Below, piece by piece: positions 11,593 to 24,069 of a stretch of 64,000 nt of DNA. Numbering within the stretch: the first letter of the stretch is position 1; each line of letters begins with the position of its first letter. The translations under genes and the position numbers were made by a program. The DNA is from Hypholoma sublateritium FD-334 SS-4 (Eukaryota > Basidiomycota > Agaricomycetes > Agaricales > Strophariaceae). The DNA lies in the NCBI GenBank assembly GCA_000827495.1, contig KN817596.1, positions 1 to 64,000 of the forward strand, in the 5' to 3' direction. Below the pieces are notes generated by a model. That model worked only from the letters and a program-made list of their open reading frames with translations. It did no database searches and was not told the origin of the DNA.

Positions 11593-14500
11593 ATGGCGGC
11601 GGTCACCATCCACAACAGCGATTACGACCTCTGGGATGCCTGGCTCCATAAAATATGTGCGTCTTCCAGCCTGTCAGCAAACTTGGGCTCTGCTACGGCA
11701 GCTGCAAATCCAGATGGGGACCCTCACTATGGCACTATGATAAATTATGCAGTGCCGTACATTGCTGCATAATTTTCCGTAGCTGTGTGTTGGAGTCCCC
11801 AATAATTGGACATTGTGGATCGGCGGCCCATTTCCCCGCGTCCAACTTCTCCTTCGAGAATATTGACTAATTAATTCGCAGATGAGAGCACGCAGCAGGA
11901 GAACTGGTTCATGCCTGTCGAGGAGACAGTGGCCACCGGCGTCGCCATGCGTGTCGAGAACGGCTTCTTCCGTGTCTTTCCCTACGAGAACCCCGCCCTC
12001 ATCCCGTTCGAGGCCGCCGTCCGCCGCCTCAACCCCGTCGTTGCGGTCAAGATACGGAACACGGCCGTGCAAGCTGCCATCCGCAAAATGTGTGTTCGAA
12101 CTTCGCTGGTCGGAAAACGCGCTGACATCATTCCCACAGCGGCCCGGACGACGACTGTCTGTACATCGACAGCAACACGCGCATCCAGATTCTCGACACC
12201 ATTGACCAGCTGCCGTCCGCCGAGAAGGACCAGTGCGGCGCGTTCATTGTACGCACGCCCATTTATTTTCTTGGAAAAAGCGCATATATTAACTCAGAGC
12301 GCAGCGCGACGAGCGCGCGGTCGTCCTCTGGTCGTACTCCCTCGAGACAATGATCCCGCTCTGCAAAGAGTTCGAGGAGAAGCTCATCAAGCACATCTGG
12401 CGCACGCGCAACGTCGCCGCACACGGATCCGGCCCCACGCCGTCCCTCGTTGGCTCGCGCATCTCCTCCGCGCCGTCCGCCGCCGCCTCGTCCACCGCGC
12501 TCAACCTCCGCGACTCCAAGATGCCGCTGCCGAATGAGACGGAGGTGCGCGTCGAGGAGGTCGAGACGAAGCCCGAGCGCGAGAGCGCTGAGGCGGCACC
12601 GGCAGCGTCCAGCGCGCCGCCGCAGAAGAAGCCCTGGTGGAGCTGGCGCCTCGACGCGCGCCCCGCTGCGCCGCCATCGAGCGACGTCGAAAAGGGTGCG
12701 CCGGAGAAGCCGCGGAAGCTGGTTCTGATCGGCCCGATATATGCCGGGTTCGGCGCGGGACTTGCCGCATGTGAGTGCGTCTCTTGCTTTGGGAGAAAAA
12801 CTCTGCGTTTGGTTAGGCTCGCGATTAAGGACTTCGACGTCTGCCTCCGCATGTAAAGCGCATGTCGGGGAAGACGTCGAAATCACATCGCTTGCTGGTT
12901 TTATTGGCACCCTAGGGTCCAGACGGTCGATGCTTTTAGGGCACCTCAAAACGCCTGGAATACTTTGATTGATTGAAATCGAAGTCTCCATCGCGTTTTC
13001 AGGTGACCTAAAAACATCGTCTTCCTGCTATGTGTGTACAGAAAGATGCGACCGAGTTTTTCTGGGAACATCTCAATCTGCACCACAAAAACCTTGCCTT
13101 TTTCTCTCGGAACTATTTTTGGCCTCCGCCGCGTTAAACAATGAACACTCTTGCTGACTGTCATTTTGTTCGCAGACTTCGCAACGGCTGGTATCTCGGT
13201 GCTCCTCGAGGAGTTCGCGCTCGATCGCGACCCAACACGTTTCGCGTTGATGGTAACGCTCCCCGTCATCTTTTGCGTGTCGATCGTACGTGTTCACCTC
13301 TGCGTATCCGTCAGTCCCGCTGATGTCTGATGTGCGCCTTCAGTTCTTCTGCTTGCAGCTCGTCGGTAATCTGTGTCTCATGTAAGTTCATACGCTCTTA
13401 CTTTCTACGCTTCTCACGCTGTCCCAGCCTCGGCCCGGTGGCACAATACCACGAGAATTCCATGTACTACTCTGCAATCAAGCCTGAACCCAACCCGGAG
13501 ATCGACCGCAACCTGCCGCACATTACGATTCAGCTGCCTGTGTACAAGGAGAGCCTTGAGCTAACGATCGCGCCGTCTGTGTATTCCGTCAAGAAGGCGA
13601 TGCAGACGTACGCGCGCCAAGGTGCGCACCCCCTCCTCCCCCTCTTCCATGGCTGGTGCTCACGCGTTGCCTGACAGGTGGCACATCGGCGATCTTCATC
13701 TGCGACGACGGCCTGCAGCTGATCAGTGAGGCGGACCGCAAGGAGCGCATCGCGTTCTACGCCAACCACAACATCGGCTGGGTCGCGCGCCCGGGACACA
13801 GCTCCGCCCCCGGCGGCTTCAAGCGCGCAGGCAAGTTCAAAAAAGCATCGAATATGAACTTCGGCCTAGCGCTCTCGCTCCAGCTCGAGACGTTCCTCGA
13901 GCAGCTCGAGGCTGAGGGCGCAGAAGACTCCGCGGACGAGTGCCTCGAGGACCGCGCGATGAAGATGGCGCAGGACGCGATGTACCAGGCTAGCGGCGGG
14001 CGCTTCATGCCGTGGTGCGCGAATGGAAAGTCGCTGCGCATGGGTGCGATCGTGCTCATCATCGATGCGGACACCATTGTGCCAGAGGATTGCTTCCGCG
14101 ACGCGGCGCGGGAGATGGGCGCCAGTGCGGACGTCGCGATCATCCAGCACGAGAGTGACGTGATGCAGGTCGCGCATCACTATTTCGAGAACGGGATCAC
14201 GCACTTCACGCGCCGGATCAACAAGTGCATCTCGCTCGGGTGCGCGAACGGGGAGGTCGCGCCGTTCGTGGGGCACAATGCGTTCCTGCGCTGGAGCGCG
14301 GTACAGGACGCGGCGTTTGTGGACCCTGCGGACGGGAAGACGAAGCAGTGGAGCGAGGCGAACGTGTCGGAAGACTTCGATCTTGCCCTGCGCTTGCTCT
14401 TGAAAGGGTACACGCTGCGCTGGGCGACGTACTCGAACGGCGGTTTCAAGGAAGGAGTGAGTCTTACGGTCGTGGACGAACTCGCGCGCTGGCAAAAATA

Positions 14501-15464
14501 CGCGTATGGTGAGTGTTTGCGAAGTGTTTTCGTGTGCGGGAGCTGACGAGGTGACAGGATGCAACGAGATCATCTTCAACCCTTTCATCAAATGGTGGAA
14601 GGCCGGCCCGATCAGCTCTCAGCTGCGCGGCTTCGTGTGGTCCAAGGCGCCTCTGCACTACAAGGTCGGCATGATGTCCTGTGAGTACACTGCGTTCTCT
14701 TTCTCTATGCAATACTTATTTTTGTGTTTAAGACATGTTCTCGTACTGTGAGTTTCCCCGGTGCGCGCTCCGCGTCGTCCGCTGATCGACTTTTCTCCAG
14801 ATGGTATCGCGGCCGCTACTGTCGGCTCAATCATCAATTACTTGATCCTCGGTCTGGCGCCGCAGCTTGACCGATTCTACCTGCACAGTTTCGAGATCCT
14901 GCTCGCGTGCACGGTCGTCTTCCCCGGTGTCGGCAATCTCGGGTACACGCTGCTTGAATACCGGCTCGGGCAGCGCAATTTCTTTGCGGCGCTCTTCGAG
15001 AACCTGCGCTGGATTCCGTTCTTGTAAGTGCTACTGCCTCCTTGTTTTTTTCGGCGCTGATTCGGGTTATCTCAGCCTGTTCTTTTTCGGCGGTATGAGT
15101 ATCCACCTATCCACCGCGCTCCTCGCGCATCTGTTCTCATACGACATGACGTGGGGATCGACGGGCAAGGAGGTCGAGCTTTCATCCTTCTGGATCGAGG
15201 TGCCGCGGATCTGGCAGCGCTTCAAGCTATCGTTTTGCATCTGCATTGCATGCATTGCGATGATGGTCGTGTTTACGACGGAGGCCGTGCCGTTCGAGTG
15301 GCAGATCCCCGGATGGAACTGGGCGCTGGTGATCCCGCTGTCGCTTGTTGTTGGGTGCCACATTCTCGTGCCGGTGCGCAGTGTTTTTTTTTCCTTGGTG
15401 GTTTTGATGCTGATGGAATGGCTAGATCGTGCTCAACCCATATCTCATGATCTTTTCATACTGA
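11593..15464 (+). CDS. Multi-pass membrane glycosyltransferase, family 2
   Basis: Thirteen exons close in frame for 905 aa: 11593-11656, 11882-12089, 12140-12248, 12305-12770, 13176-13285, 13344-13381, 13428-13621, 13678-14508, 14558-14680, 14733-14747 (15 nt), 14801-15023, 15076-15373 and 15426-15464. An N-terminal cytosolic region with an acidic, Ser/Ala-rich linker precedes two hydrophobic segments. The GT2 core follows, with LPVYKE, ICDDG, IDADT and SEDFDLALRL. These supply the nucleotide-sugar and metal-binding aspartates and the ED that precedes the acceptor site. Several C-terminal membrane spans complete the processive-synthase layout. Related proteins include fungal chitin, hyaluronan or cellulose synthase-like enzymes; the polymer made here cannot be told from sequence. 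A canonical QxxRW is not obvious; SQLRGF lies near the expected place. Introns 1 (225 bp) and 4 (405 bp) are unusually long and contain hairpins. Confidence 0.88.
11742..11774. repeat. Inverted repeat inside intron 1 of the GT2 gene
   Basis: AAATTATGCAG at 11742-11752 and its exact complement at 11764-11774 flank an 11-nt spacer. Weaker complementarity extends outward (a GGGGAC block on the left against GTCCCC on the right). This suggests a small hairpin-forming MITE remnant, which would explain the 225-bp intron among neighbours of about 50 bp. Confidence 0.6.
12833..13019. repeat. Two imperfect palindromes inside intron 4 of the GT2 gene
   Basis: The first runs from about 12833 to 12881 with TTCGACGTCT against AGACGTCGAA at its ends. 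The second runs from 12928 to 13019, with CGATG...TTTTAGG...CACCT...AAAACGC pairing against GCGTTTT...AGGTG...CCTAAAA...CATCG. They fill the middle of a 405-bp intron in a gene whose other introns are mostly about 50 bp. Fits insertion of hairpin-type repeats; no target duplication could be defined. Confidence 0.55.
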
Positions 15465-16373
15465 TTTTTTGCTATCTCACTACCGACTCTTTTATGCGAC
15501 GGACGCTCATCGACGAGCCAATTAAAATTAAACGCACCAATTGATACTGACCACAGCCCACACGCACGCACGTATGCGCACGCACGCGCTGTCTCGACCT
15601 TGTTTACTTCACTGAATTGCACGACCTAATTTATCACGTACCGGACACTCCTGTCGCGACCTTCTTTTGTACTACCTACCACTTGCATTTTGAATTTGGG
15701 CTTATTGGACTGTGGGCTCCCTCTCATTCCTTTTTTGGAGTCACATACGCGTTACGTACATACATACAACCCCACGCTGCTTTTTTGGGCTTTTACTCTT
15801 GCGTTTTTCTACTTTTACTTCCACTGTTAAGTACCCCTAGACGATTATTATGGCGCCACGGACTTGAATCTGCGGCTGCTTGCTTGGATTAATATATTTT
15901 CTGCGCGGGGCGGCGGCGCGCGCGAATAAGTCGGTGAACGTATTCATGGAATGCATATTTGAATAGAGAAGTTCGATTGTATGCTTGCGTATGCGTGTGG
16001 CGGCAGGCTGTGGCGGGTCGGCGCAACCTTGGCGCGGTGCTTCTCTCGGCGAACGAATGTCACAAAACCAATGGAATGGATAAATACCAGAATGAATGGA
16101 GTCAATGGACGGATGGACGCGTTGATTGACGGGTTGCGTATCAATAGACGCTTCCTCTAACAGGCGCGCTTCTCTGACAATGGCTGATATGTAGGTGGAT
16201 AGATATAGCACCCTGCCTGAGCACAAGGCCCGGGGTGTATATTAATGGTATCGTCAGGTATCGTCATTCCGTCCGTCCTATGTCGTTCCTCAGTTTTCGT
16301 CAGTATTACACATTAATATTATACAGACACCGCCGGCGCCCCGGTGGCCGTCACGAGTCTGCCGAGGCGCGCG
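15465..16373. other. Intergenic between convergent GT2 and MDR genes
   Basis: The 3' flanks of two convergent genes. It holds pyrimidine-rich sequence after the GT2 stop and some short ATGGA-type repeats at about 16060-16110. No gene is supported. Confidence 0.5.
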
Positions 16374-17945
16374 CTAAAGCTTCGCTGGCGCCGGTGCGAT
16401 CCTGATAACGACTTTCCCAAATTGCGCCCCCTGCGCGATGAGGGCGAAGCCCTCGTCGGCGGCGGCGAGCCCTGAGAGCACGTGCGAGACGACGGGTACG
16501 ATGCGGTGCTCGGCGAGGAAGGCGGTCGCATCGCGCAGGTCCTTGTGCGAGCCCATCGTCGAGCCTGGGTAAATGTAACGGGTAGACGATAAGAAGAAGA
16601 GAAGGCGGCGTGGGGAGGCGGCGCGCGGATATTGTTAGCGCGCGATACGCGGCGGCAGCGGGGAGCGTACCTATGAGCTGCTGGTTCGCCAGGACCTGCC
16701 GCATTGTCAGCGGAATCACAGGACTCGCAGTCCTATCAGATCGTGAGTGTGTATGCGCGGGAGGCGCGCCGACAGAGGGGGCGAAGAGAAAGGGGAAGAA
16801 GCAAATATATTGGTGAGATGGTATCTGCAGCGGGGTGGAACGACGCACATTCCATAGCAGACGACGCGGCCGCCTAATTTCAGTATCTTGCCCGTCTGAC
16901 CCATTATGTCACCGCCGGCGGAGTCGATGATCGCATCCAGCATTGCGCCGGGCGCGCTGCGCTTAAGCTGTGCGCCAATTTGCGCGGGCCAGTCCTCTGC
17001 GCGCTGTCAATATTTCGGCTCAGAATTTATTTTGGGAGCGTGCGCACTGTCTTTGTAGTTGGCCCCGCCCTTTGCGCCGAGCACCAGGGCTCGGGAGAGC
17101 TTTTCCGCGCTGCCACTTGTGACATACACGTTCGCACCCATCGCGACGCAGATCTGCAGAGCGAGGAGTGCAACGCCACCGCCGATGCCCGTGATGAGGA
17201 CATTCTGCCCGCGCTGCACCTGTGCATTTACCGCGACCGCTCTATTCCAGCGCACACAGTTAATTATGGCGGGATCAAGTTCGTACGGGGTATGCATACC
17301 TCCACGCCGTCACGCCGCCCACGGGCCAGGCGGCCGCGTGCACGTCGTCGAGGTGCGCGGGCGTCGCCACGACCTGGTCGCGCTCTACAACAACATACTC
17401 CGCGAAGGTTCCGAGCGCAGGGAATGCACCCCCACCCAAGATGCCGAATCTGACAGAGTATGTCAGAGTGGAGCCCTCCAGTAGACAAGGCACGCGCGCA
17501 CCTAGATTCAGGGCCCTGTGGGTCGCGCTCCCAACCCCTTGTTGGCGTCAGGAAGACACAGGTGTTGAGAAGTGGGTCTTCTGGCGTGCCCGATGCAATC
17601 ACTGTGCCTAGCGCGGGGGTGGGTAGGTGCAGAACGTCGGATTGGAAGCCTATTTGCGGGGCGTACCTGCGCCGTCGCCTCCGAAGACCGCGCCGGGCGC
17701 GATGCCGGGGTATAGGCCCTGGCGGACCCAAACCTGCCGGTTTGTGTCAGTTATGAACGCAATGAGGGTCAGAAGCCTCCCACATCTTTATGGTTGAACC
17801 CAGCCGCTGCGATCTTGACCACCACCTGTCCGGGCTGGGGTACGGGTAGAGGCCGCTCGATCAGTGCGGCGTCGTACTGCTTGGGTTTTTCTTTGGACTC
17901 TTGGACGACGAGGCATTTAGTCGTTTGTGGTAATTTGGTAGACAT
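16374..17945 (-). CDS. Medium-chain dehydrogenase/reductase (zinc-type ADH / quinone oxidoreductase-like)
   Basis: Eight exons on the minus strand, 17945-17784, 17733-17667, 17607-17502, 17449-17300, 17241-17048, 16996-16849, 16732-16671 and 16564-16374, give 359 aa, the usual MDR length. The N-terminal catalytic GroES-like domain includes GFNHKD and PGAVFGGDGAG. The Rossmann domain carries the nucleotide-binding loop TGIGGGVALLAL (about residues 180-191), followed by SGS-E-K, which suggests NADP(H). No cluster of four structural zinc cysteines is seen, so it is closer to the quinone oxidoreductase/enoyl reductase side of MDR. Substrate cannot be inferred. The start is the ATG at 17945; an in-frame ATG 24 bp upstream is possible. 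It is head to head with the next gene, 234 bp apart. Confidence 0.88.
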
Positions 17946-18179
17946 GGCTGAATGCCAACACGAATTCATGCCGTGGCCGTCTATAACGCGAATTCGTGCC
18001 GTGGTCGTCCCTGTGTCGGCTATGTTGTAGCCGGCGGCTTGCCGGAAGAGATTAGATTAGATGTGCTGGCCGTATTTGTTATCAGCCACTTTTCCTCACA
18101 GTAAACTTGGCCCGCAACCACCACCGCTGTCCGACGCGACACACGACGATCTCCGCCTTCTTTCCTCCCGGAACGCATT

Positions 18180-21101
18180 ATGACGCGTCAACTAAGGCCG
18201 AGGAAGGGCAAACCGAGCTACGCAACGTTATTCGCGGTCGACGAAGACGAAGATGAACCCCGTGCCGGTCCGTCCAGCATCACCAGAACATTCGTAGAGG
18301 ATGAGGTTGACAGCGAGAGCGACTTTGAACCTGAACGAAAAGCTGACAATGCCACTGAAGACCCCGCACAAGAAGAGGACGAGGATGAGGACGAGGACGC
18401 GGTGGGCGAGATCGACGATGAGGAGGACGTTGTCGAGGTCATCAAGCCTCGGGCTCTCAAACGAAAACGGAAAAGTTCGCCAGTGCCGGTTATTCCAAAG
18501 CCAAAGGGTAAACTGAAGGTGAAGACGGACGCCTCTGCGAAGGTCATCGTCGGCCCCAAGGGCACAAAACGGCAAAATTATGTTCTACCGACGCCGAGCG
18601 TGAACCATAGACACCGCGCCGTACCACTCTACTCGCGCGAAGGACGCGTAGAACGCCTTACCGCGTCTCCAAACCTCTTTTCTCGCCCTTCTACGACACT
18701 CACGAATGGATTTACCGAAAATTCAAAGGTTACTGACCGTGTTAACAAGGCTTGGGGCTACAACGTCGGTCCAGGACCTCTGTGGGAGCTGGCCGAAGAT
18801 AGAGCATGGTACAAAGAGGCCCTGACGGCTGGGGACGATGTAGATATCGAACTCGTGCGGCGTCCACGGGTGTACGGCGACGTGGCACTGCCCAATGACT
18901 GGGAAATCTTGAATGCAGAGTGAGTCATAACGTCCATTGATAAGATGTCTTGTCGTTCTGATCAACCCAGAGATGCAGCCCTCTATATGCCCACAGACGA
19001 TGTGACGACAGAAGAAGGAAACTTGAAGCCACCTCCTCCCACTGTATGCTATCTTGGCCCCATAAAACGTCAGTCAAGAGAGACGCTTTCCATGATGGGG
19101 TCGATTCCTATGGGTGAGCTATCCGTCTTACATCCTTTCGCTTGTTACTCCAACGTCGAACTTTAGCGAATTTCAGTTCTGCCAGTAAAGCACACGTATT
19201 CAATGCTGGGGCCCCCGTTTGGGGTCTTGACTGGTGTCCAATACATGTCGACGACCGCGCGGCAAGAGAATACACCCAATATCTTGCAGTCGCCCCGTTT
19301 CCTTCCCAATCCCACTCTCCCGATATCGGTAGGAAGGTATGCCGTCCATCGTATGCTTGTATCCAACTATGGACTCTGGAAAGCACCCAAAAATCTGCGA
19401 GCACCCGAAAGAGTCCTGGCAAAACTCCGGATCGCGGGCACATGAAATGTAAGATGGTAGTTTGCCTCGATTCGGGGCCTGCATACGACCTAAAATGGTG
19501 TCCCTTACCATCGCACGACCCGGTGAGACTATCTTCGGATTGTTCTGTGTTTTCATTCTCAATACATTTTCAGAGGACGGACGGCGTGCCCCACAAAAAG
19601 TTGGGGCTCCTTGGGGGGACATTTGAGGATGGTTCCTTCTCTGTTTTTGTGATACCTGATCCTTCGAACATGGCTCCCGAAAGCTCGCAACCCATCTATG
19701 GTTCGTTGATGTAGTCAATGTGGCTAAATTTCCACTGATGATTACCCAAGTCAAGCTCCCTCGTCCAATATTGCGGATAGAGCTGGAAGAGACTGCATGC
19801 TGGACGTTCGATTGGGCGAACAGCGAAGTTATCGCTATCGGCACGACGAACGGTACTAACTCTCGTGCGACCATCTTCCTTCCGGCTAACGGAACGCCTC
19901 AGGGACTATTGCAGTATACAATATTGGGCTTGCGCTGAAAACGGCGGTCGAATCCAGTAAGCCATCTTCCTGGCGTGGCTGTCTGAGATGCTAATTTTCT
20001 GCAGGCCAACCCACGATCACCGACCTCGTGCCGACACACTACCTCTCCGTGCACCAGTCAGCGATCCGCGCCCTCGCATGGATCAAATCGCCGCCATGCT
20101 GGCCATCCGGCGTCCCCCGCGTCGACCAAGATCCCACCGCGATCGCGAGCGCGGGATATGACGGTATGGAATGCCTGACCGACATCCGGGATGGGCGCGG
20201 GTCGGTCATGAATCGCACGAGAGGTAATCTGTGTACTCTGTCTGGGCAAGTGGCCTGTCGCTGACTGTAACCCGCAGACGTGATCAACGCACTCGTGTTC
20301 TCGGCGTTCGCTGGGGGGCCGATAACAATGGACCACGAGAATACTGTGAAGGCTTATTCGGCGTCTCCCAGCATGCTCGGGCGCGGCCACTCGCTCTTTG
20401 AGCCACAGGGGCCGGTTTGGGTATGTTTCCGCCGTCGAGTCTATATGGACCTCACTGACCCTCTACGTTAAGACCGTCCATGCGTCCGATTTCCATCCCC
20501 AGCTCGTAGCTGGCGCTGCCGATGGTTCCTGCTCTACGACTAATATCTTGCGGTCGACGCGTCGCGGCGGCTCGGTAGTACGTACCATTTCCTAACGTCA
20601 ACATCTGCAGAATACAAGTCCTGACAGTCTCGCCGCAGCCATTCTTCGTTCACAAGATATTTCAGATGGACTACAACCGCAAAACGAAGGAGTTCAGGAT
20701 GCTCGACCAGTTCCTACCCCAGGTACGCCACCGCGTTCGGTTTCGTGTGGATCTGTGTGCTTACGTCCGCCCACTAGGAAACGTACGACCGCACGACGGC
20801 GACGCGCATCGTGAAGGGGAAAGTAAAAAAGCGGGCAGATATAGTGATCCCTACGGGCACGGGTGCGTGGCCGCGCGAGGTCGGTGTGCACCGCGTTGTG
20901 TGGAACAATGGGAACGGCCTCGGTGCGGCGGCGCTTATGGCGGCAGGGACGGCGTCTGGGCTATGTCGCGTTGACGTGTTATGGGGCCGCTGGCTCAAGG
21001 ACAAGATCCCATACGGCGGCGTAGCGGGCGTGCGCATGGAGGACGGCAACGCGATGGAGGTTGACACGGAGCTGTCCGACGAGGATTCGGAGGGCGCGTA
21101 G
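18180..21101 (+). CDS. WD40-repeat protein, probable TFIIIC subunit (Tfc6/GTF3C2-like)
   Basis: Eleven exons close in frame for 798 aa: 18180-18919, 18971-19113, 19167-19522, 19574-19700, 19751-19852, 19903-19956, 20005-20223, 20278-20420, 20473-20577, 20639-20722 and 20778-21101. The first ~120 residues are highly acidic (runs of Asp/Glu) and then strongly basic, as in chromatin-associated proteins. From about residue 290 on, WD40-type blades can be seen, with blocks such as VWGLDWCP, WTFDWANSE, SAIRALAW, HASDFHPQ and GVHRVVWN. The overall layout, acidic tail then irregular beta-propeller, fits the TFIIIC tau-B subunit that recognises B-box promoters for RNA polymerase III. The WD40 call is firm; the TFIIIC assignment is inference from layout and remembered fungal relatives. 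The tail ends with another acidic patch. Confidence 0.75.
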
Positions 21102-21873
21102 ATGGAGTGGCTCCTTGTATTCTATCCATTATTGATTCTATGTGGTGTATAATACTACAGCTGAGTAGCAGCAAGCGCAGCGCCGGGTAACTCGCCTTCA
21201 TTGACAATCAAAACCGCAAGCAAATTCGAGTAATCCTACAACATTCAGATGCACAAACGTAATGTGTAAGTATTTTCTATATGTATTATAGCCTACAAAG
21301 GGCAGTCTGGACAAGAAACGTTGGCAAAAACACACAGCAGATACGCTGAAATTATAGGCGATGACGAAAGCAAGCCGATATCCACGTAAATCGTATCCAC
21401 AAAAAGCAGTCAAAATAACTTAGCGTGTTGAGAAACGGGTATGTCTTGGATCCAATGGCGATCTTTCTTTTCGGGATTTTGTTTAAGAAATTTTGGAAGT
21501 ACGGGGAACGTCGACCAGAGCGGTCTCGAGACTGGATCCGGCGGCTCTGTACGCTACATGACAATGAGAATTCATGAAGGCAAGTCAATATTAAATGAAG
21601 AAGGAAGCCTACCATTGCATATTCATCTTCTGTTTTGGATACTAGCGACACGACGCCTGTGCACGTTTATATAAGAATAAATCGCGATGAATGGAGTCGA
21701 CACTACCGTTTTGTACCAGCACGTTGTTTTGATCAAATACAGCAGTAACTAGATTATTGATTTCGGAAATCGTGCAGATGCTCTGCCGATTAGTAGTCCG
21801 GGCTTATGAGCGACGATATCGAGGAAGCAGATTCTTATAGTTTACCTTATGCGCTAGTGAACACCACACGGAG
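21102..21873. other. Intergenic between convergent WD40 and NACHT genes
   Basis: AT-rich sequence with no supported gene. The 3' ends of two convergent genes face each other here. Confidence 0.5.
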
Positions 21874-24069
21874 TCATCTACGAGGGCTACTTCCGATTTC
21901 GGGTACTGTATATTCGTCGAGCTTAGCAAAGTCAAATATTGTGCTGAAAAACGGGAGACTTGCCTTCTGGAGAAGCACTTGTCCGATTACAAAGTTTGGA
22001 TGGAATAACTCCTGTAGTACAGTCAGCCGTGCATGCGCACTGTAGCGAGTATGACTTACCAGTCTGCTAGGAGAGACTCTTTGCATGGCTTGCCTCTCCG
22101 ACATGCGCAGCCGAAGGTGAATGAGAATGCTGTTCATCAGCAGCTCAAGGGAAGAAGGCGTACGCAAGATGAAGGTATAATACAGGCGCGCAGAGTTCGA
22201 AGCGGGCATCGTTTCCCGCCAGGATTTGGCGCTGAGAGATATTCGAATTCCGCGGACAAAAATGCACTGATTTCGGGTGTCGGGCTCGACAGGAATGGGT
22301 CTAGAGGTAGGCGGCGCATAGTAACTAGTACGCGCTGTGCCATGGTCGATCCAGGGTGACATGTAATCAGGCTGCCAGTTATATTGCAGATTCAGGCAGC
22401 TTTTAGCGCCCGGATAATACGGGAACGAAGCCAGTGCCCAGTCGCTGGCTTTGTCGCAACCTGTGACGAGGAATAGCGAGCCGTTCGCGTGGACTATGCC
22501 ACCATAGCCATTCACATCCTGATACCAGTACGGTGCATTTCGTTTCGCGTACTCATAAATACGTTCGGTATGTGTCATATCTTCTCGTGAGGCGCCGTTG
22601 GGAAGTACAAGAATTCCACCTTCTAAGGAGGGATCCAACGATGAAAACGTGTATTTCCTTAGTTTTTGTGATTAACGCACAGCAGGGCAAAAGAGCAAGT
22701 AAACTTACAGCGAATTTTCCGGGTTTAACGCCACATCGACCCCTTGACTCGTTATTACTTGCCCAGGTGTAAAATACTCAGGTATAGTTTTGACTTCCGA
22801 TGGGTCCAGTCGTGGTTCGAGCGGCCGAAACTCCCTAGGCACAAGTCCAGAGTGTATTGGATTGTCCGGGCTGAGAAAAATGTTGAAACAAAAATCGAAT
22901 AATCCGTCACGGTCCAAGGTCCCAACATCGCCAATGCTGATCCCTCGTTGTAGGTATTGTATGGGCTTTCCGAGATCACCTCCCGGGTACCAGAGTGGGA
23001 ATCCATTCCCCGTCATCATCAATGATCGTGCATACGATTCTGCATAGCCGTTTCCTGTCTGTACGGTGACGAGCTTTGGGAAACTATCGAGGGGTACTGA
23101 TTGCTTATTTCCCTTGACTAAGCGTTTGTATGAGCCGGGCGAAAGCCAACGTTGAAGGTGTACAAGGGGCTGGGAGGAGCTGCCAGAGCGAGATTTAATG
23201 GGCTGAGAAAGGGTCGAAACAACGCCATCTAGCGAAATGCTATCCGGTGATAGTCTGTCCATGGAGTGGATTTGAGATTCCGTATGAGATTCGTTCTGCG
23301 TGTGAGGATCCGGTAGACTCGAAATGAGAAATCGGAGAGGGATATTGGAAACAGCAATGGAATGGTCAATGAGATCTATTATTTGCATCTGGAAGTCTCT
23401 CCCCGCGTATTCATCCAATCCATCTATGACGACAATGAAAGAGGGCAGATCAAGAACGCCTGCATTGTGGAACGGTTGGACGATGAGTGACTGAAACTGA
23501 GCGTCGAGAGGTTCATCAAGTACAGATGGATTGGCTGATACGATGCGATTGATAGGCGCGCGTATGGGCGCTATGTTGTTGGCAAGTTGGTAGGCTATGG
23601 TGGCAAATAATGCCTGTCCTTGCTCAATCCGCTCGTCTTTGTGGAAGAAGAAACTGGCAGCAACTCGGTTGCTAGCGCGATATACATCGACGATCTGTTG
23701 GACGGTGACCGACTGTCCAGCCCCGGGTGGACCGCCGCACCACACAAGGGATGATGAAGCCCCAGGATCCTCAATCCATTTTCGAACACGTTCCATCTGT
23801 AGTGAGGTTTCAAACTGGAGTGGCGAGATAGCTTGCGTTTCGTCTGGGCCGTGCATTGCAGCACGGGAGACAGCGTAGCCCAATAATCGAATGCCTACAA
23901 TTGATGCCGAGTATGCAATAGTGAGCCTCAAATTAATGCCTTAATATTCAGGCAAGACGTGAATGATATTCTCACCAGGCTCATCACTGGCTGCAACAGA
24001 AACATTGCCTGCGAAGACTTCCTGTGTATCTGAGGGCGACCTTTCTTGCGGTATCACTTCGGGGTCCAT
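21874..24069 (-). CDS. NACHT-type STAND NTPase with mushroom-specific C-terminal domains, altered P-loop
   Basis: Four exons on the minus strand, 24069-23976, 23894-22709, 22657-22057 and 22011-21874, give 672 aa. Residues about 60-240 are a NACHT NTPase module. Walker A reads GGPPGAGQS (85-93), with Gln where Lys is expected. Walker B is VVIDGLDE. Such modules drive fungal NLR-like signalling. No ankyrin, TPR or WD repeats follow. Instead come two blocks common in Agaricomycete proteins of unknown role: one with GNGFPLWYP, IGDVG and DGLFDFCFNIFL, and one with HANGSLFLVTGCDKASDWALASF and an FVRGIRISL strand. In other mushrooms this pair often stands alone, so the fusion is notable. The first intron has two in-frame acceptors (36 or 81 bp intron); the longer was chosen. 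The last intron is 45 bp and in frame, so it may be retained. Confidence 0.8.
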
